From Corallincola platygyrae (GTDB lineage Bacteria; Pseudomonadota; Gammaproteobacteria; Enterobacterales; Neiellaceae): a DNA stretch of 64,000 bases. The notes below the pieces were generated by a model. It did no database searches. It was given only the letters and a program-made list of their open reading frames with translations, and had not been told where the DNA came from. Shown here in pieces: positions 1 to 7,026 of this stretch. Both the position numbers and the translations under genes were made by a program. The DNA is taken from the NCBI RefSeq assembly GCF_039544265.1, contig NZ_BAABLI010000013.1:1-64000 (forward strand), in the 5' to 3' direction. Every line of letters starts with the position of its first letter. Within the stretch, counting starts at the first letter, position 1.

Positions 1-30
1 GCCTTCGGGCATAGCCCTCAGGCGTTCAGC

Positions 31-63
31 CAGTGCACGAAGCGATGCTTCGTCAGCGCACTG
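31..63. other. stem-loop in left-edge intergenic DNA
   Basis: Positions 31-36 (CAGTGC) pair with 58-63 (GCACTG), and 38-43 (CGAAGC) pair with 47-52 (GCTTCG), giving a nested hairpin. The rest of 1-364 holds no convincing gene: the short open frames there lack ribosome binding sites and recognisable content. The region is upstream of the ferredoxin gene, so it should contain its promoter, but I see no strong -35/-10 pair. Confidence 0.3.
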
Positions 64-364
64 TCTTCACCCCCATGTGAGCGGCGCTTCGCGCGGATAA
101 CCAAAATACAAACATGTTGCTTCTAACAGCCCTTTCAGGGGGAGATGCGTCTTTGCCCTTGGGCTGCCTCTTCCTTTGCAAAATCCTTTCAACTAGAAGC
201 CCTTCAAAAATGTTTGTCTTCCAACAAACTCACAAACATTCTCCGAAAACCTGCAACAAAGTTAGTGTGCGAACCGCACTACAACAGTCCTTGCGAGTCT
301 GGGTCACTATTTGCAATTGATTGGAATTAGTGACTATCCAATCAACTCAAAAAAGGAAAACGAA

Positions 365-733
365 ATGGCTATCGTATATTTCTCTTCGCCAACGATGACG
401 AAGAATAAAAAAGTGGAGGCGGTTGCGGGTAAACGAACTGCTTTGCTGGGTCTGGCAGAAGAAAATGGCATTAAGATCCCTTGTGAATGCCGTGATGGCG
501 AATGCGGCTCTTGCCTGGTTAAGGTGACTCACCTGGACGGAGACCGTATTAAAGGCGTGATGCTGACCGACAAAGAGCGTTCTGTGCTGAAATCCATCGG
601 TAAGCTTCCCGCCAAAGAAGCTGAGCGTGCTGATTTGCAGGATCTACCACCCACACATCGACTCGCTTGTCAGATGATAGTGACTGATGAGGATCTACTT
701 GTGGAATTCACTGGCGAGCCTGGAGGCGCTTAG
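365..733 (+). CDS. 2Fe-2S plant-type ferredoxin
   Basis: A 122-residue soluble electron-transfer protein. The plant-type cluster ligands are visible: Cys42, Cys47 and Cys50 in a C-x4-C-x2-C arrangement, with the fourth ligand Cys102 in the sequence HRLACQ. An additional Cys40 lies just before the motif. The ATG at 365 is chosen over the earlier in-frame ATG at 311 because AGGA (354-357) sits at good spacing and the fold starts there. A hairpin terminator follows, so it is probably transcribed alone. The redox partner is not evident. The neighbouring Fe-S protein is a candidate by proximity only. Confidence 0.88.
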   Translation: MAIVYFSSPTMTKNKKVEAVAGKRTALLGLAEENGIKIPCECRDGECGSCLVKVTHLDGDRIKGVMLTDKERSVLKSIGKLPAKEAERADLQDLPPTHRLACQMIVTDEDLLVEFTGEPGGA

Positions 734-756
734 CCACAGCTCCCATCTATCCAGTC

Positions 757-782
757 AAGCCACCAATAATGGTGGCTTTTGC
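757..782 (+). terminator. Rho-independent terminator after the ferredoxin gene
   Basis: The 8-bp stem AAGCCACC (757-764) / GGTGGCTT (771-778) has a 6-base loop and runs into a T-rich tail. It separates the ferredoxin from the next gene. Confidence 0.75.
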
Positions 783-906
783 TTTTATTGCACCCCATCG
801 TCCTTCGCCACTTCAACCTCTCGATACTGTTTCCACTCAAAGTGCCTATCCGGCATCGAATTTGAAAAGAGGTATTTATTCGTGGCAACCGTCTTGAGGA
901 GTACAG

Positions 907-2280
907 ATGGAGCACAAGTTAGATTGGCAAGCGTACCGTGACCAAGGCATGGGAGATGCTTATGCGGATATTCCTCGTCAGGGAGGGGATTTCGCAAAAG
1001 CGGTAGCAGTATGTATTCAAAGCGGTGTATGTGAGCAGCAAACCCGTGGCGTTATGTGTCCAAGTTACAGAGTGACCAATGATCCAGCGCTTTCACCTGG
1101 TGGTCGTGTTCGTTTACTGAAAAAACTACTGAATGCCGAACAGTCAGTTGAACTTTCAAGTGATCCAGAACTTAAGCGCGCGATGGATCTGTGCGTCGCC
1201 TGTAAAGGATGCAAGCGCGAGTGTGAGAACAACCTGGATATGTCTCAAATTAAAGTTGAGTTTGAAGCTCAGCAAAAACGGGGCCTAAGAAAGTCTTTAC
1301 GTAATTGGTTGTTAGCCGAATGGGTTTCTCTGTTATATCGGTTTCCTGTTTTGGGTTGGCTTATTCTCCTTCACAATCGATATAGATGGTTTGCCAAGCT
1401 ATCTGAGATCTTCGTCGGGTTATCCCCTAGCGTTAAATTGCCAGTGCCAGCTAAACAGCGGTTTAGCGCTGAACGTCGCGTTTACTCTCCCTTTTCTGGC
1501 AAGATCAGCAGTAAGTCTGTTGTTCTATGGGTCGACGCATTTACTGCGCTGTTTCACCCGCAACATGCCGATGATGCGTTGTCATTGCTGAGGCGTGCCG
1601 GGTACACGGTATGGGTCGTACATCCTTTTCAAAGTGGGGGAGATTTGCTCGACTCTGGCCGAAGCCTGATCTCACATGGGCGGGTACAAAGAACTAAACA
1701 GGAAGCGCAGCGTCTCCTGTCGATTCTGTTACCTCATGTGAGAAACGGATGGCAGGTCGTTGGACTTGAGCCTTCTAGCCTACTCATGCTTAGAGATGAG
1801 TATCTTGTGCTGGGGCTGGGTGATGAGGCAAAACAGGTTTCGGAGTCTGTTCTGCTGTTTGAAGAGTTTGTTGCGCGCGAGCATAAGCAGGGGCGATTCG
1901 ATATTAAGTTTGACGCCGCAAAAGAAAAGGAAGAGGTGCTAGTTCATGGCCATTGTCACCAGAAGGCAGTCGGTGCGATGAAATCTGTGAGGCGAGTGCT
2001 GAGGTTGGTCCCTGAGTTGCGGTTCGACTTCATCGATTCAAGCTGTTGCGGAATGGCAGGATCTTTTGGCCTTCACGCTGAGTTTGCTGAAGTATCACGG
2101 GGCATGGCTGAACTGTCGCTGCTGCCACGGCTTTCAGAGAACAAAGAAGCAACCGTGCTGTGCAATGGGTTCTCCTGCTCACAGCAGATCGCGAATCTTG
2201 ATGGTCGGAAACCACTGCACATTGCCAGCCTGTTAAAGAGTTACGTCCCACCAAGCGAAGATCCAAGTGAAGGAGCATAA
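907..2280 (+). CDS. stand-alone CCG-domain [4Fe-4S] oxidoreductase subunit (GlcF/GlpC or D-2-hydroxyglutarate dehydrogenase C-terminal-like)
   Basis: The 457-residue protein resembles the C-terminal Fe-S half of large FAD-linked dehydrogenases of the YdiJ/D-2-hydroxyglutarate dehydrogenase type. The N-terminal part has a Cys-rich segment followed by CPSYR, then a ferredoxin-type LCVACKGCKRECE. The C-terminal half carries HGHCHQKA, SSCCGMAGSFG (the CCG motif) and LCNGFSC, typical of GlpC/GlcF and heterodisulfide-reductase subunits. The FAD_binding_4 half that normally precedes it is absent here. Upstream is only the ferredoxin. It is probably a separate electron-transfer subunit whose flavoprotein partner lies elsewhere. 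GAGGAG at 897-902 precedes the ATG. Substrate is unknown. Confidence 0.75.
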   Translation: MEHKLDWQAYRDQGMGDAYADIPRQGGDFAKAVAVCIQSGVCEQQTRGVMCPSYRVTNDPALSPGGRVRLLKKLLNAEQSVELSSDPELKRAMDLCVACKGCKRECENNLDMSQIKVEFEAQQKRGLRKSLRNWLLAEWVSLLYRFPVLGWLILLHNRYRWFAKLSEIFVGLSPSVKLPVPAKQRFSAERRVYSPFSGKISSKSVVLWVDAFTALFHPQHADDALSLLRRAGYTVWVVHPFQSGGDLLDSGRSLISHGRVQRTKQEAQRLLSILLPHVRNGWQVVGLEPSSLLMLRDEYLVLGLGDEAKQVSESVLLFEEFVAREHKQGRFDIKFDAAKEKEEVLVHGHCHQKAVGAMKSVRRVLRLVPELRFDFIDSSCCGMAGSFGLHAEFAEVSRGMAELSLLPRLSENKEATVLCNGFSCSQQIANLDGRKPLHIASLLKSYVPPSEDPSEGA

Positions 2281-2330
2281 GTCTAAGAAATCTATTAAAA
2301 TCAGTATCAAATAATTTATTTGGTAAAGAC

Positions 2331-2870
2331 ATGAAACATCGCATTGATACCCTGTACAGCGAAGCTGAACTGAAGAAGACACTGAATCGCCTTGGTCAGC
2401 AGATAAGCCAGGACTACGAGAATACAGAACAGCTATTGATGATTGGCTTGCTGAAGGGCTCCGTCGTGTTTCTGGCAGATCTTTGCAGAGAGGTATCCAG
2501 CAGCGTTGAGCTGGATTTTATGGTGGTAAGCAGCTACGGCCATCGTATGCAAACCTCAGGTGATGTTCGGGTTTTGAAGGATATTGAAGTCGATATTAAG
2601 GGACGCGATGTCCTGATCGTGGAAGACATTATTGATAGCGGATTTACGTTGAGCAAAGTACGTCAAATGCTTCTGCTGCGCGAGCCGCGCTCATTGAAAA
2701 TCTGTACCTTACTCGACAAGACGTCACGAAGAGAAGTTGATGTTCCGGTTGATTATGTGGGTTATGAAGTGCCCGATACCTTTGTTGTTGGTTATGGTAT
2801 CGACTGGGCAGAGAAATATAGAAATCTGCCTTACATTGGTAAAGTCATTATCGAGGAAGAGCGCGGGTAA
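2331..2870 (+). CDS. hpt: hypoxanthine phosphoribosyltransferase
   Basis: A 179-residue purine-salvage enzyme of the cytosol that converts hypoxanthine (or guanine) and PRPP to IMP (or GMP). The PRPP-binding loop VLIVEDIIDSGFTL lies near residues 95-108. LLKGSVVFLADL near residues 40-51 is the PPi-binding loop region, and the length is normal for the family. It starts 50 bases after the Fe-S protein gene; the ribosome binding site is weak. A small hairpin downstream could end the transcript. Confidence 0.93.
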   Translation: MKHRIDTLYSEAELKKTLNRLGQQISQDYENTEQLLMIGLLKGSVVFLADLCREVSSSVELDFMVVSSYGHRMQTSGDVRVLKDIEVDIKGRDVLIVEDIIDSGFTLSKVRQMLLLREPRSLKICTLLDKTSRREVDVPVDYVGYEVPDTFVVGYGIDWAEKYRNLPYIGKVIIEEERG

Positions 2871-2950
2871 AGCGGTAGCTGGGCGATCCGGAGCACAGTT
2901 TTAATCCGTCGTTTGCGCAAATTGGTTAAACTGCATTCAATCGACTCAAT

Positions 2951-2970
2951 AAGGCCCTTTTGGGCCTTTA
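2951..2970 (+). terminator. weak terminator after hpt
   Basis: The perfect 7-bp stem AAGGCCC (2951-2957) / GGGCCTT (2962-2968) has a TTTT loop, but the T-tract after it is short. Efficiency is uncertain. Confidence 0.45.
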
Positions 2971-2994
2971 CCTTTGGCAAGGCTTAGGTATAAT
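2967..2994 (+). promoter_or_regulatory. promoter of tRNA-Trp
   Basis: A perfect -10 box TATAAT lies at 2989-2994, with a -35-like TTTACC at 2967-2972 and 16-bp spacing. The GC-rich CGCGCCCTGC downstream of the -10 resembles the discriminator of stringently controlled stable-RNA promoters. Confidence 0.6.
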
Positions 2995-3007
2995 CGCGCC
3001 CTGCTTT

Positions 3008-3084
3008 AGGAGTGTAGTTCCAATTGGTAGAACAGCGGTCTCCAAAACCGATGGTTGGGGGTTCGAGTCCCTCCACTCCTGCCA
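3008..3084 (+). tRNA. tRNA-Trp (anticodon CCA)
   Basis: A 77-nt cloverleaf with the CCA tail encoded. The acceptor arms AGGAGTG / CACTCCT pair perfectly. The anticodon loop CTCCAAA gives anticodon CCA, and the T loop TTCGAGT is canonical. It closely resembles Escherichia coli tRNA-Trp, with one extra base in the D loop. The base pair at the bottom of the anticodon stem is a G-A mismatch. A strong promoter precedes it and a terminator follows. Confidence 0.95.
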
Positions 3085-3091
3085 TATTCAG

Positions 3092-3118
3092 AAAGGCCCG
3101 CATCATGCGGGCCTTTTG
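3092..3118 (+). terminator. Rho-independent terminator of tRNA-Trp
   Basis: The stem AAAGGCCCGCA / TGCGGGCCTTT has a short loop and ends in a T run. It also lies just past the stop codon of the convergent Nudix gene, so it may serve both transcripts. Confidence 0.8.
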
Positions 3119-3122
3119 CTTT

Positions 3123-3518
3123 TCAGCAGTCTATTTCATTCAACTTATCGACCGTGGCGCTATCCGCTGCAGAAATGTGGTAATCCCCGATTGTCTCTCT
3201 ATCCACCCAAGCGATAGCTTGGTGTTCTTTTGGCTCAATATTTACTGCACCTACAACCAGACTGTAGCTGTGTAGCTTTAGATCTAAGTCTGAGTAGCTG
3301 TGGTCCACCGAACAAAGGTGAGTGAAGTGGTTGGTGATAGGCGTGAAGCCAAACTCTTCTTCGAGCTCCCTTATCAGGGCCTGCTCTGGCGTTTCTTCTT
3401 TTTCAACCTTGCCACCGGGAAACTCCCATAAACCTGCTCGGACTTTATGGGCTGGGCGCTGAGCAATTAACCATTTGCCTTGCTCGTTAATCAGCACGGC
3501 AGCAACGACTTCCAACAT
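3123..3518 (-). CDS. Nudix hydrolase of the MutT/NudG type
   Basis: A 131-residue nucleotide diphosphatase. The Nudix box is intact (residues ~34-56: GGKVEKEE, then RELEEEFG). The opening MLEVVAAVL and AQRPAHK..GLWEFPGGK, and the later EHQAIAWV, resemble NudG (CTP pyrophosphohydrolase) about as well as MutT (8-oxo-dGTPase), so the substrate cannot be decided. It is convergent with tRNA-Trp and not beside secA, the usual site of mutT, which favours a NudG-like role slightly. Confidence 0.8.
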   Translation of the reverse strand: MLEVVAAVLINEQGKWLIAQRPAHKVRAGLWEFPGGKVEKEETPEQALIRELEEEFGFTPITNHFTHLCSVDHSYSDLDLKLHSYSLVVGAVNIEPKEHQAIAWVDRETIGDYHISAADSATVDKLNEIDC

Positions 3519-3747
3519 TGTTTTTCCTATCTGGCAACTTGATCTAAATCAATTGTGTGAGCCCCTTATCAACTTGGAATTAAACTTAGTTGTAAAAATT
3601 GCTGACATATAAGGGCTCTGCTATTGATAAGGGTAAGTGAGTTGCTGGCGGGCAGTCCACTTTGGGAGAAGCTTACCCCCCACGGTAGCTGTAATGGAGT
3701 ACAACCGACGTATTAAAAAATAAAATTGAGTTGGTTGAGGTGAACTA

Positions 3748-3993
3748 ATGAAGTTAGAAGTATTAGGCAAAGTAGGTTTAATGATTTTAGGTGTTGTGGC
3801 TCTGTATGGCGCGTCAGATGCCTTGATGCTGCATAGCTCCAATATGTACGGTTCCCAGTCTCACCAATCTGGCAATATGGTTGTGGGCCTATTATCTGTT
3901 CTATCTGCTGGCTTTTGTTTCTTCCTGGCAAAAATGAGTGGTATTGCCAAAGCAGATGAAGAGAGAAGTTACCTGAAGACTTTCACGTCCTGA
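3748..3993 (+). CDS. small two-helix inner-membrane protein, unknown function
   Basis: An 81-residue protein with two predicted membrane helices (residues ~8-27 and ~43-62), a short polar hairpin with HSSN and SHQSG between them, and a charged C-terminal tail. GAGGTG lies just upstream of the ATG, and a terminator follows the stop, which together support a real gene. I do not recognise the family. Confidence 0.65.
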   Translation: MKLEVLGKVGLMILGVVALYGASDALMLHSSNMYGSQSHQSGNMVVGLLSVLSAGFCFFLAKMSGIAKADEERSYLKTFTS

Positions 3994-4027
3994 GAGATAG
4001 CCTTTACACATTCCCTTGTGTTTTTGA

Positions 4028-4052
4028 GCGGTGCCTTGAGCACCGCTTTTTT
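4028..4052 (+). terminator. Rho-independent terminator after the small membrane protein gene
   Basis: The 7-bp stem GCGGTGC (4028-4034) / GCACCGC (4040-4046) is followed by TTTTTT (4047-4052). Confidence 0.85.
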
Positions 4053-4319
4053 ATGTACAGGAAGTACGGTATGCCGCGGGCACATGGATGTGCAGGAGCG
4101 GCGATGTACAGAAAATACGGTCGAAAACTGCTCCATGCGTTTTCGACATTTCCACCATCCCTGGCGGTCGTATGCCGCGGGCACATGGTACCCAAAACAC
4201 TTGGTGGTGCATGGCAATGTGCAAGAGCGGCGATACCCAAAGTGCACGCTGTGTACAGGAAGTAAGGTCGGAAACTGCTCCATGCGTTTTCGACATTTTC
4301 GCCATCCCTAGCGGCCGCA
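4053..4319. repeat. block of dispersed intergenic repeats
   Basis: The 417 bases between the small membrane protein gene and holD contain no gene but are strongly repetitive. The segment around 4122-4150 (ACTGCTCCATGCGTTTTCGA and flanks) recurs at 4271-4300. ATGCCGCGGGCACATGG occurs at 4071-4087 and again at 4172-4188. Two segments recur 42 kb away: TACGGTATGCCGCGGG (4065-4080) at 46465-46480, and GCACGCTGTGTACAGGA (4244-4260) at 46446-46462. The open frames crossing it on both strands are artefacts. It looks like an extragenic repeat family; mobility is not shown. Confidence 0.7.
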
Positions 4320-4409
4320 CGCTTTTTACTAACAAACGAAATGCTAAGTGGTGTATCAATCGATCGTAATGCTACAATTTCCAACTCCTTTTATTCCAGC
4401 CGATAGCCG

Positions 4410-4799
4410 ATGACTCTCACTGATTTACAACGTCAAGTTCTGGCAGAAATGCAGATAGACGAGACCGTTTATGTTAATCACAACGTTGATAGAGCAGACG
4501 TGAACTCGGCTGATCATTTGCTCATTATTGCCGATGATCCCAACTCTATCTCTGAGTCCAAACTGGTAAAAGGTGTAGCGGTAGCTTTGTCTCTCGTTGA
4601 GATCGATGTTGCTTCAAGCTCTGATGTCGAATCCGCTAATGCCGGCCTGCTATGGCGCATGGATGGTACTGATATTGGTTTGAGTGACAGAGAATTAGTG
4701 ACGCCTTCATTGGACGTACTTTCAGAGTCAAAAGCTTTGAAGCAAAAACTATGGCAAACACTTTCAACCTCGGCTTTTTACCCTTCAAGTGCTGAATGA
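4410..4799 (+). CDS. holD: DNA polymerase III psi subunit (HolD-like)
   Basis: A 129-residue acidic protein with the small-domain length of psi, which links the clamp loader to SSB through chi. The sequence is weakly conserved. The call rests on the N-terminal pattern (LQRQVLAEMQIDETVYVN), the length, and its position directly before rimI, the usual gammaproteobacterial arrangement. The stop of this gene is 9 bases before the rimI start, so the two are co-transcribed. Confidence 0.65.
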   Translation: MTLTDLQRQVLAEMQIDETVYVNHNVDRADVNSADHLLIIADDPNSISESKLVKGVAVALSLVEIDVASSSDVESANAGLLWRMDGTDIGLSDRELVTPSLDVLSESKALKQKLWQTLSTSAFYPSSAE

Positions 4800-4808
4800 G
4801 ACTATCTA

Positions 4809-5252
4809 GTGAGCATCCGAGAACTTCAAGCCACTGATCTGGCCAGAGTCATAGAGATTGAGCATCGTTGCCACTCTCACCCCGCTGCAGAATCTATCAT
4901 AGCTCAGAGCCTCTCCGGACAGGACCTTACCTATGGGATCGAGCTGGATAACACCATAGTTGGTTTCTATCTGGCGTCAGTGGTGCTGGATGAGTTAACG
5001 GTGACAGATATTGCTGTAATACCTGAAGCGCAAGGCAACGGCTTTGGTCGCAAACTGTTAACTCATCTTTTGGACCATGCTGAACAAAATGGGGTGAAAC
5101 ACCTGTTTCTTGAGGTCAGGGCATCGAATGTATCCGCACAGGGGCTTTACCTCTCTGAAGGCTTTAATCAATTGGGTGTAAGAAAGAATTACTACCCTGC
5201 GGCAGAGGGGCGGGAAGACGCTTTGGTCATGGGACTAAGCCTGGCCATGTAG
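4809..5252 (+). CDS. rimI: ribosomal protein S18 N-terminal alanine acetyltransferase
   Basis: A 147-residue GNAT enzyme. The acetyl-CoA motif A (DIAVIPEAQGNGFGRKLL, residues ~74-91) and the RimI signature LEVRASNVSAQGLY followed by GF..LGVRKNYYP are intact. It starts with GTG; the following MSIRELQ matches family N-termini. It forms an operon with holD. Confidence 0.9.
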   Translation: MSIRELQATDLARVIEIEHRCHSHPAAESIIAQSLSGQDLTYGIELDNTIVGFYLASVVLDELTVTDIAVIPEAQGNGFGRKLLTHLLDHAEQNGVKHLFLEVRASNVSAQGLYLSEGFNQLGVRKNYYPAAEGREDALVMGLSLAM

Positions 5253-5278
5253 ATTATTGCATCATCGTTTAATCAGCG

Positions 5279-5306
5279 TTCAATTCGTTGTTAAATCCTT
5301 TATAAT
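5279..5306 (+). promoter_or_regulatory. candidate promoter of prfC
   Basis: A perfect TATAAT at 5301-5306 lies 64 bases before the prfC start. The best -35 candidate (TTCAAT, 5279-5284) is poor, so only the -10 is persuasive. Confidence 0.4.
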
Positions 5307-5369
5307 CCTCCGCCAATTATCTGTTCTCTATTGAATACCCTCATATATTGAGGTCGAGGTCTCTTTTTC

Positions 5370-6959
5370 ATGTCCAATGACATTCAGTTGAGTGAGGTGA
5401 ACAAACGCCGTACGTTCGCCATCATCTCGCACCCGGATGCGGGTAAAACCACCATTACCGAAAAGGTACTGCTATTCGGACAGGCTTTGCAGAAAGCCGG
5501 TACCGTAAAAGGCCGTGGTTCGGGTCAGCATGCTAAATCTGACTGGATGGAGATGGAGAAAGAGCGTGGTATCTCGGTGACCACCTCGGTGATGCAGTTT
5601 CCGTATAACGATGCGCTGGTAAACCTGCTGGATACACCAGGACACGAAGACTTCTCGGAAGATACTTACCGTACGCTGACGGCTGTAGACAGTTGCCTGA
5701 TGGTGATTGATTCAGCAAAAGGTGTAGAGGACCGTACCATCAAGTTGATGGAAGTGACTCGCTTGAGAGACACGCCGATCCTCACCTTTATGAACAAACT
5801 TGACCGCGATATCCGCGATCCCATCGAGCTGATGGATGAAGTCGAAGACGTTCTTAAAATCGCCTGCGCACCTATCACCTGGCCTATCGGCTCAGGCAAG
5901 TTGTTCAAGGGTGTTTACCATATCCTGCGTGACGAAGTGATCCTATATCAAAGTGGTCAGGGCCACACCATCCAGGAGTTGCGCACAGTGAAGGGGTTGG
6001 ATAACCCTGAACTGGAAGAGGCAATTGGTGAAGACTTTGCTGAACAGCTGCGCGAAGAGATGGAATTGGTGCAGGGGGCGTCTCACCCATTTGATCTTGA
6101 GATGTTCCTGGCGGGCGAGTTGACGCCGGTTTACTTCGGTACCGCATTGGGTAACTTTGGTGTCGACCATATGCTGGATGGCTTGGTTGAGTGGGCGCCT
6201 AAGCCACAGGGGCGTGCTACTGAAGAGCGTGATGTAACGCCTGACGAAGACAAGTTCAGCGGCTTTGTATTTAAGATCCAGGCCAATATGGATCCTAAAC
6301 ACCGTGACCGTATCGCCTTTATGCGTATCTGCTCTGGTAAGTACCAGAAAGGGATGAAGATGCGCCACGTGCGTATTGGTAAAGATATCTCCATCTCTGA
6401 TGCGGTAACCTTTATGGCTGGCGACAGAAGCCATGCCGATGAAGCTTATCCGGGCGATATTATTGGTTTACATAACCATGGCACGATCCAGATCGGTGAC
6501 ACCTTCAGTCAGGGTGAAGCGCTGCGCTTCACGGGTATTCCTAACTTTGCGCCGGAAATGTTCCGTCGAATTCAGCTGAAAGATCCGCTGAAGATGAAAC
6601 ACCTGCAAAAAGGCCTGCTGCAGCTTGCTGAAGAGGGCGCGGTTCAGGTGTTCCGCCCATTGCGCAACAACGATCTGATTGTGGGTGCTGTCGGTGTGCT
6701 GCAGTTTGACGTCGTAGTGGCACGTCTGAAAAGTGAATACAAAGTGGATGCTATTTATGAGCCGATCAGCGTTGCGACCGCGCGCTGGGTTGCGGGTGAT
6801 GATAGCAAGAAGTTTGAAGAGTTTAAGAAGAAGGCTCACGACAACTTGGCCTTGGACGGTGGTGATAACCTGACGTATATCGCCCCAACCATGGTTAACC
6901 TTAGCTTGGCGCAGGAACGCTTCCCAGACATTAAGTTTATGAAGACCCGCGAACATTAA
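5370..6959 (+). CDS. prfC: peptide chain release factor 3
   Basis: A 529-residue translational GTPase that recycles RF1/RF2 from the ribosome. GTPase motifs are in place: SHPDAGKTTITEK (G1, residues ~20-32), DTPGHEDFSEDTYR (G3) and NKLDRD (G4). The length equals the usual RF3 length. It follows rimI and ends in a strong terminator. Confidence 0.97.
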   Translation: MSNDIQLSEVNKRRTFAIISHPDAGKTTITEKVLLFGQALQKAGTVKGRGSGQHAKSDWMEMEKERGISVTTSVMQFPYNDALVNLLDTPGHEDFSEDTYRTLTAVDSCLMVIDSAKGVEDRTIKLMEVTRLRDTPILTFMNKLDRDIRDPIELMDEVEDVLKIACAPITWPIGSGKLFKGVYHILRDEVILYQSGQGHTIQELRTVKGLDNPELEEAIGEDFAEQLREEMELVQGASHPFDLEMFLAGELTPVYFGTALGNFGVDHMLDGLVEWAPKPQGRATEERDVTPDEDKFSGFVFKIQANMDPKHRDRIAFMRICSGKYQKGMKMRHVRIGKDISISDAVTFMAGDRSHADEAYPGDIIGLHNHGTIQIGDTFSQGEALRFTGIPNFAPEMFRRIQLKDPLKMKHLQKGLLQLAEEGAVQVFRPLRNNDLIVGAVGVLQFDVVVARLKSEYKVDAIYEPISVATARWVAGDDSKKFEEFKKKAHDNLALDGGDNLTYIAPTMVNLSLAQERFPDIKFMKTREH

Positions 6960-6978
6960 GCGTCTGGCTTAAAAGAAA

Positions 6979-7004
6979 AAACGGCTCCAATGAGCCGTTT
7001 TTTT
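6979..7004 (+). terminator. Rho-independent terminator of prfC
   Basis: The 9-bp stem AAACGGCTC (6979-6987) / GAGCCGTTT (6992-7000) with loop CAAT continues into a T run. Confidence 0.9.
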
Positions 7005-7026
7005 ATGGGTGAAGAGGGGTTAGTGA

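Noticed and set aside
4004..4384. Several open frames of 70-126 codons on both strands behind the small membrane protein gene
   Set aside because: They run through the dispersed repeat block, have no ribosome binding sites, and contain recurring Cys/His/Arg-rich words that come from the repeat.
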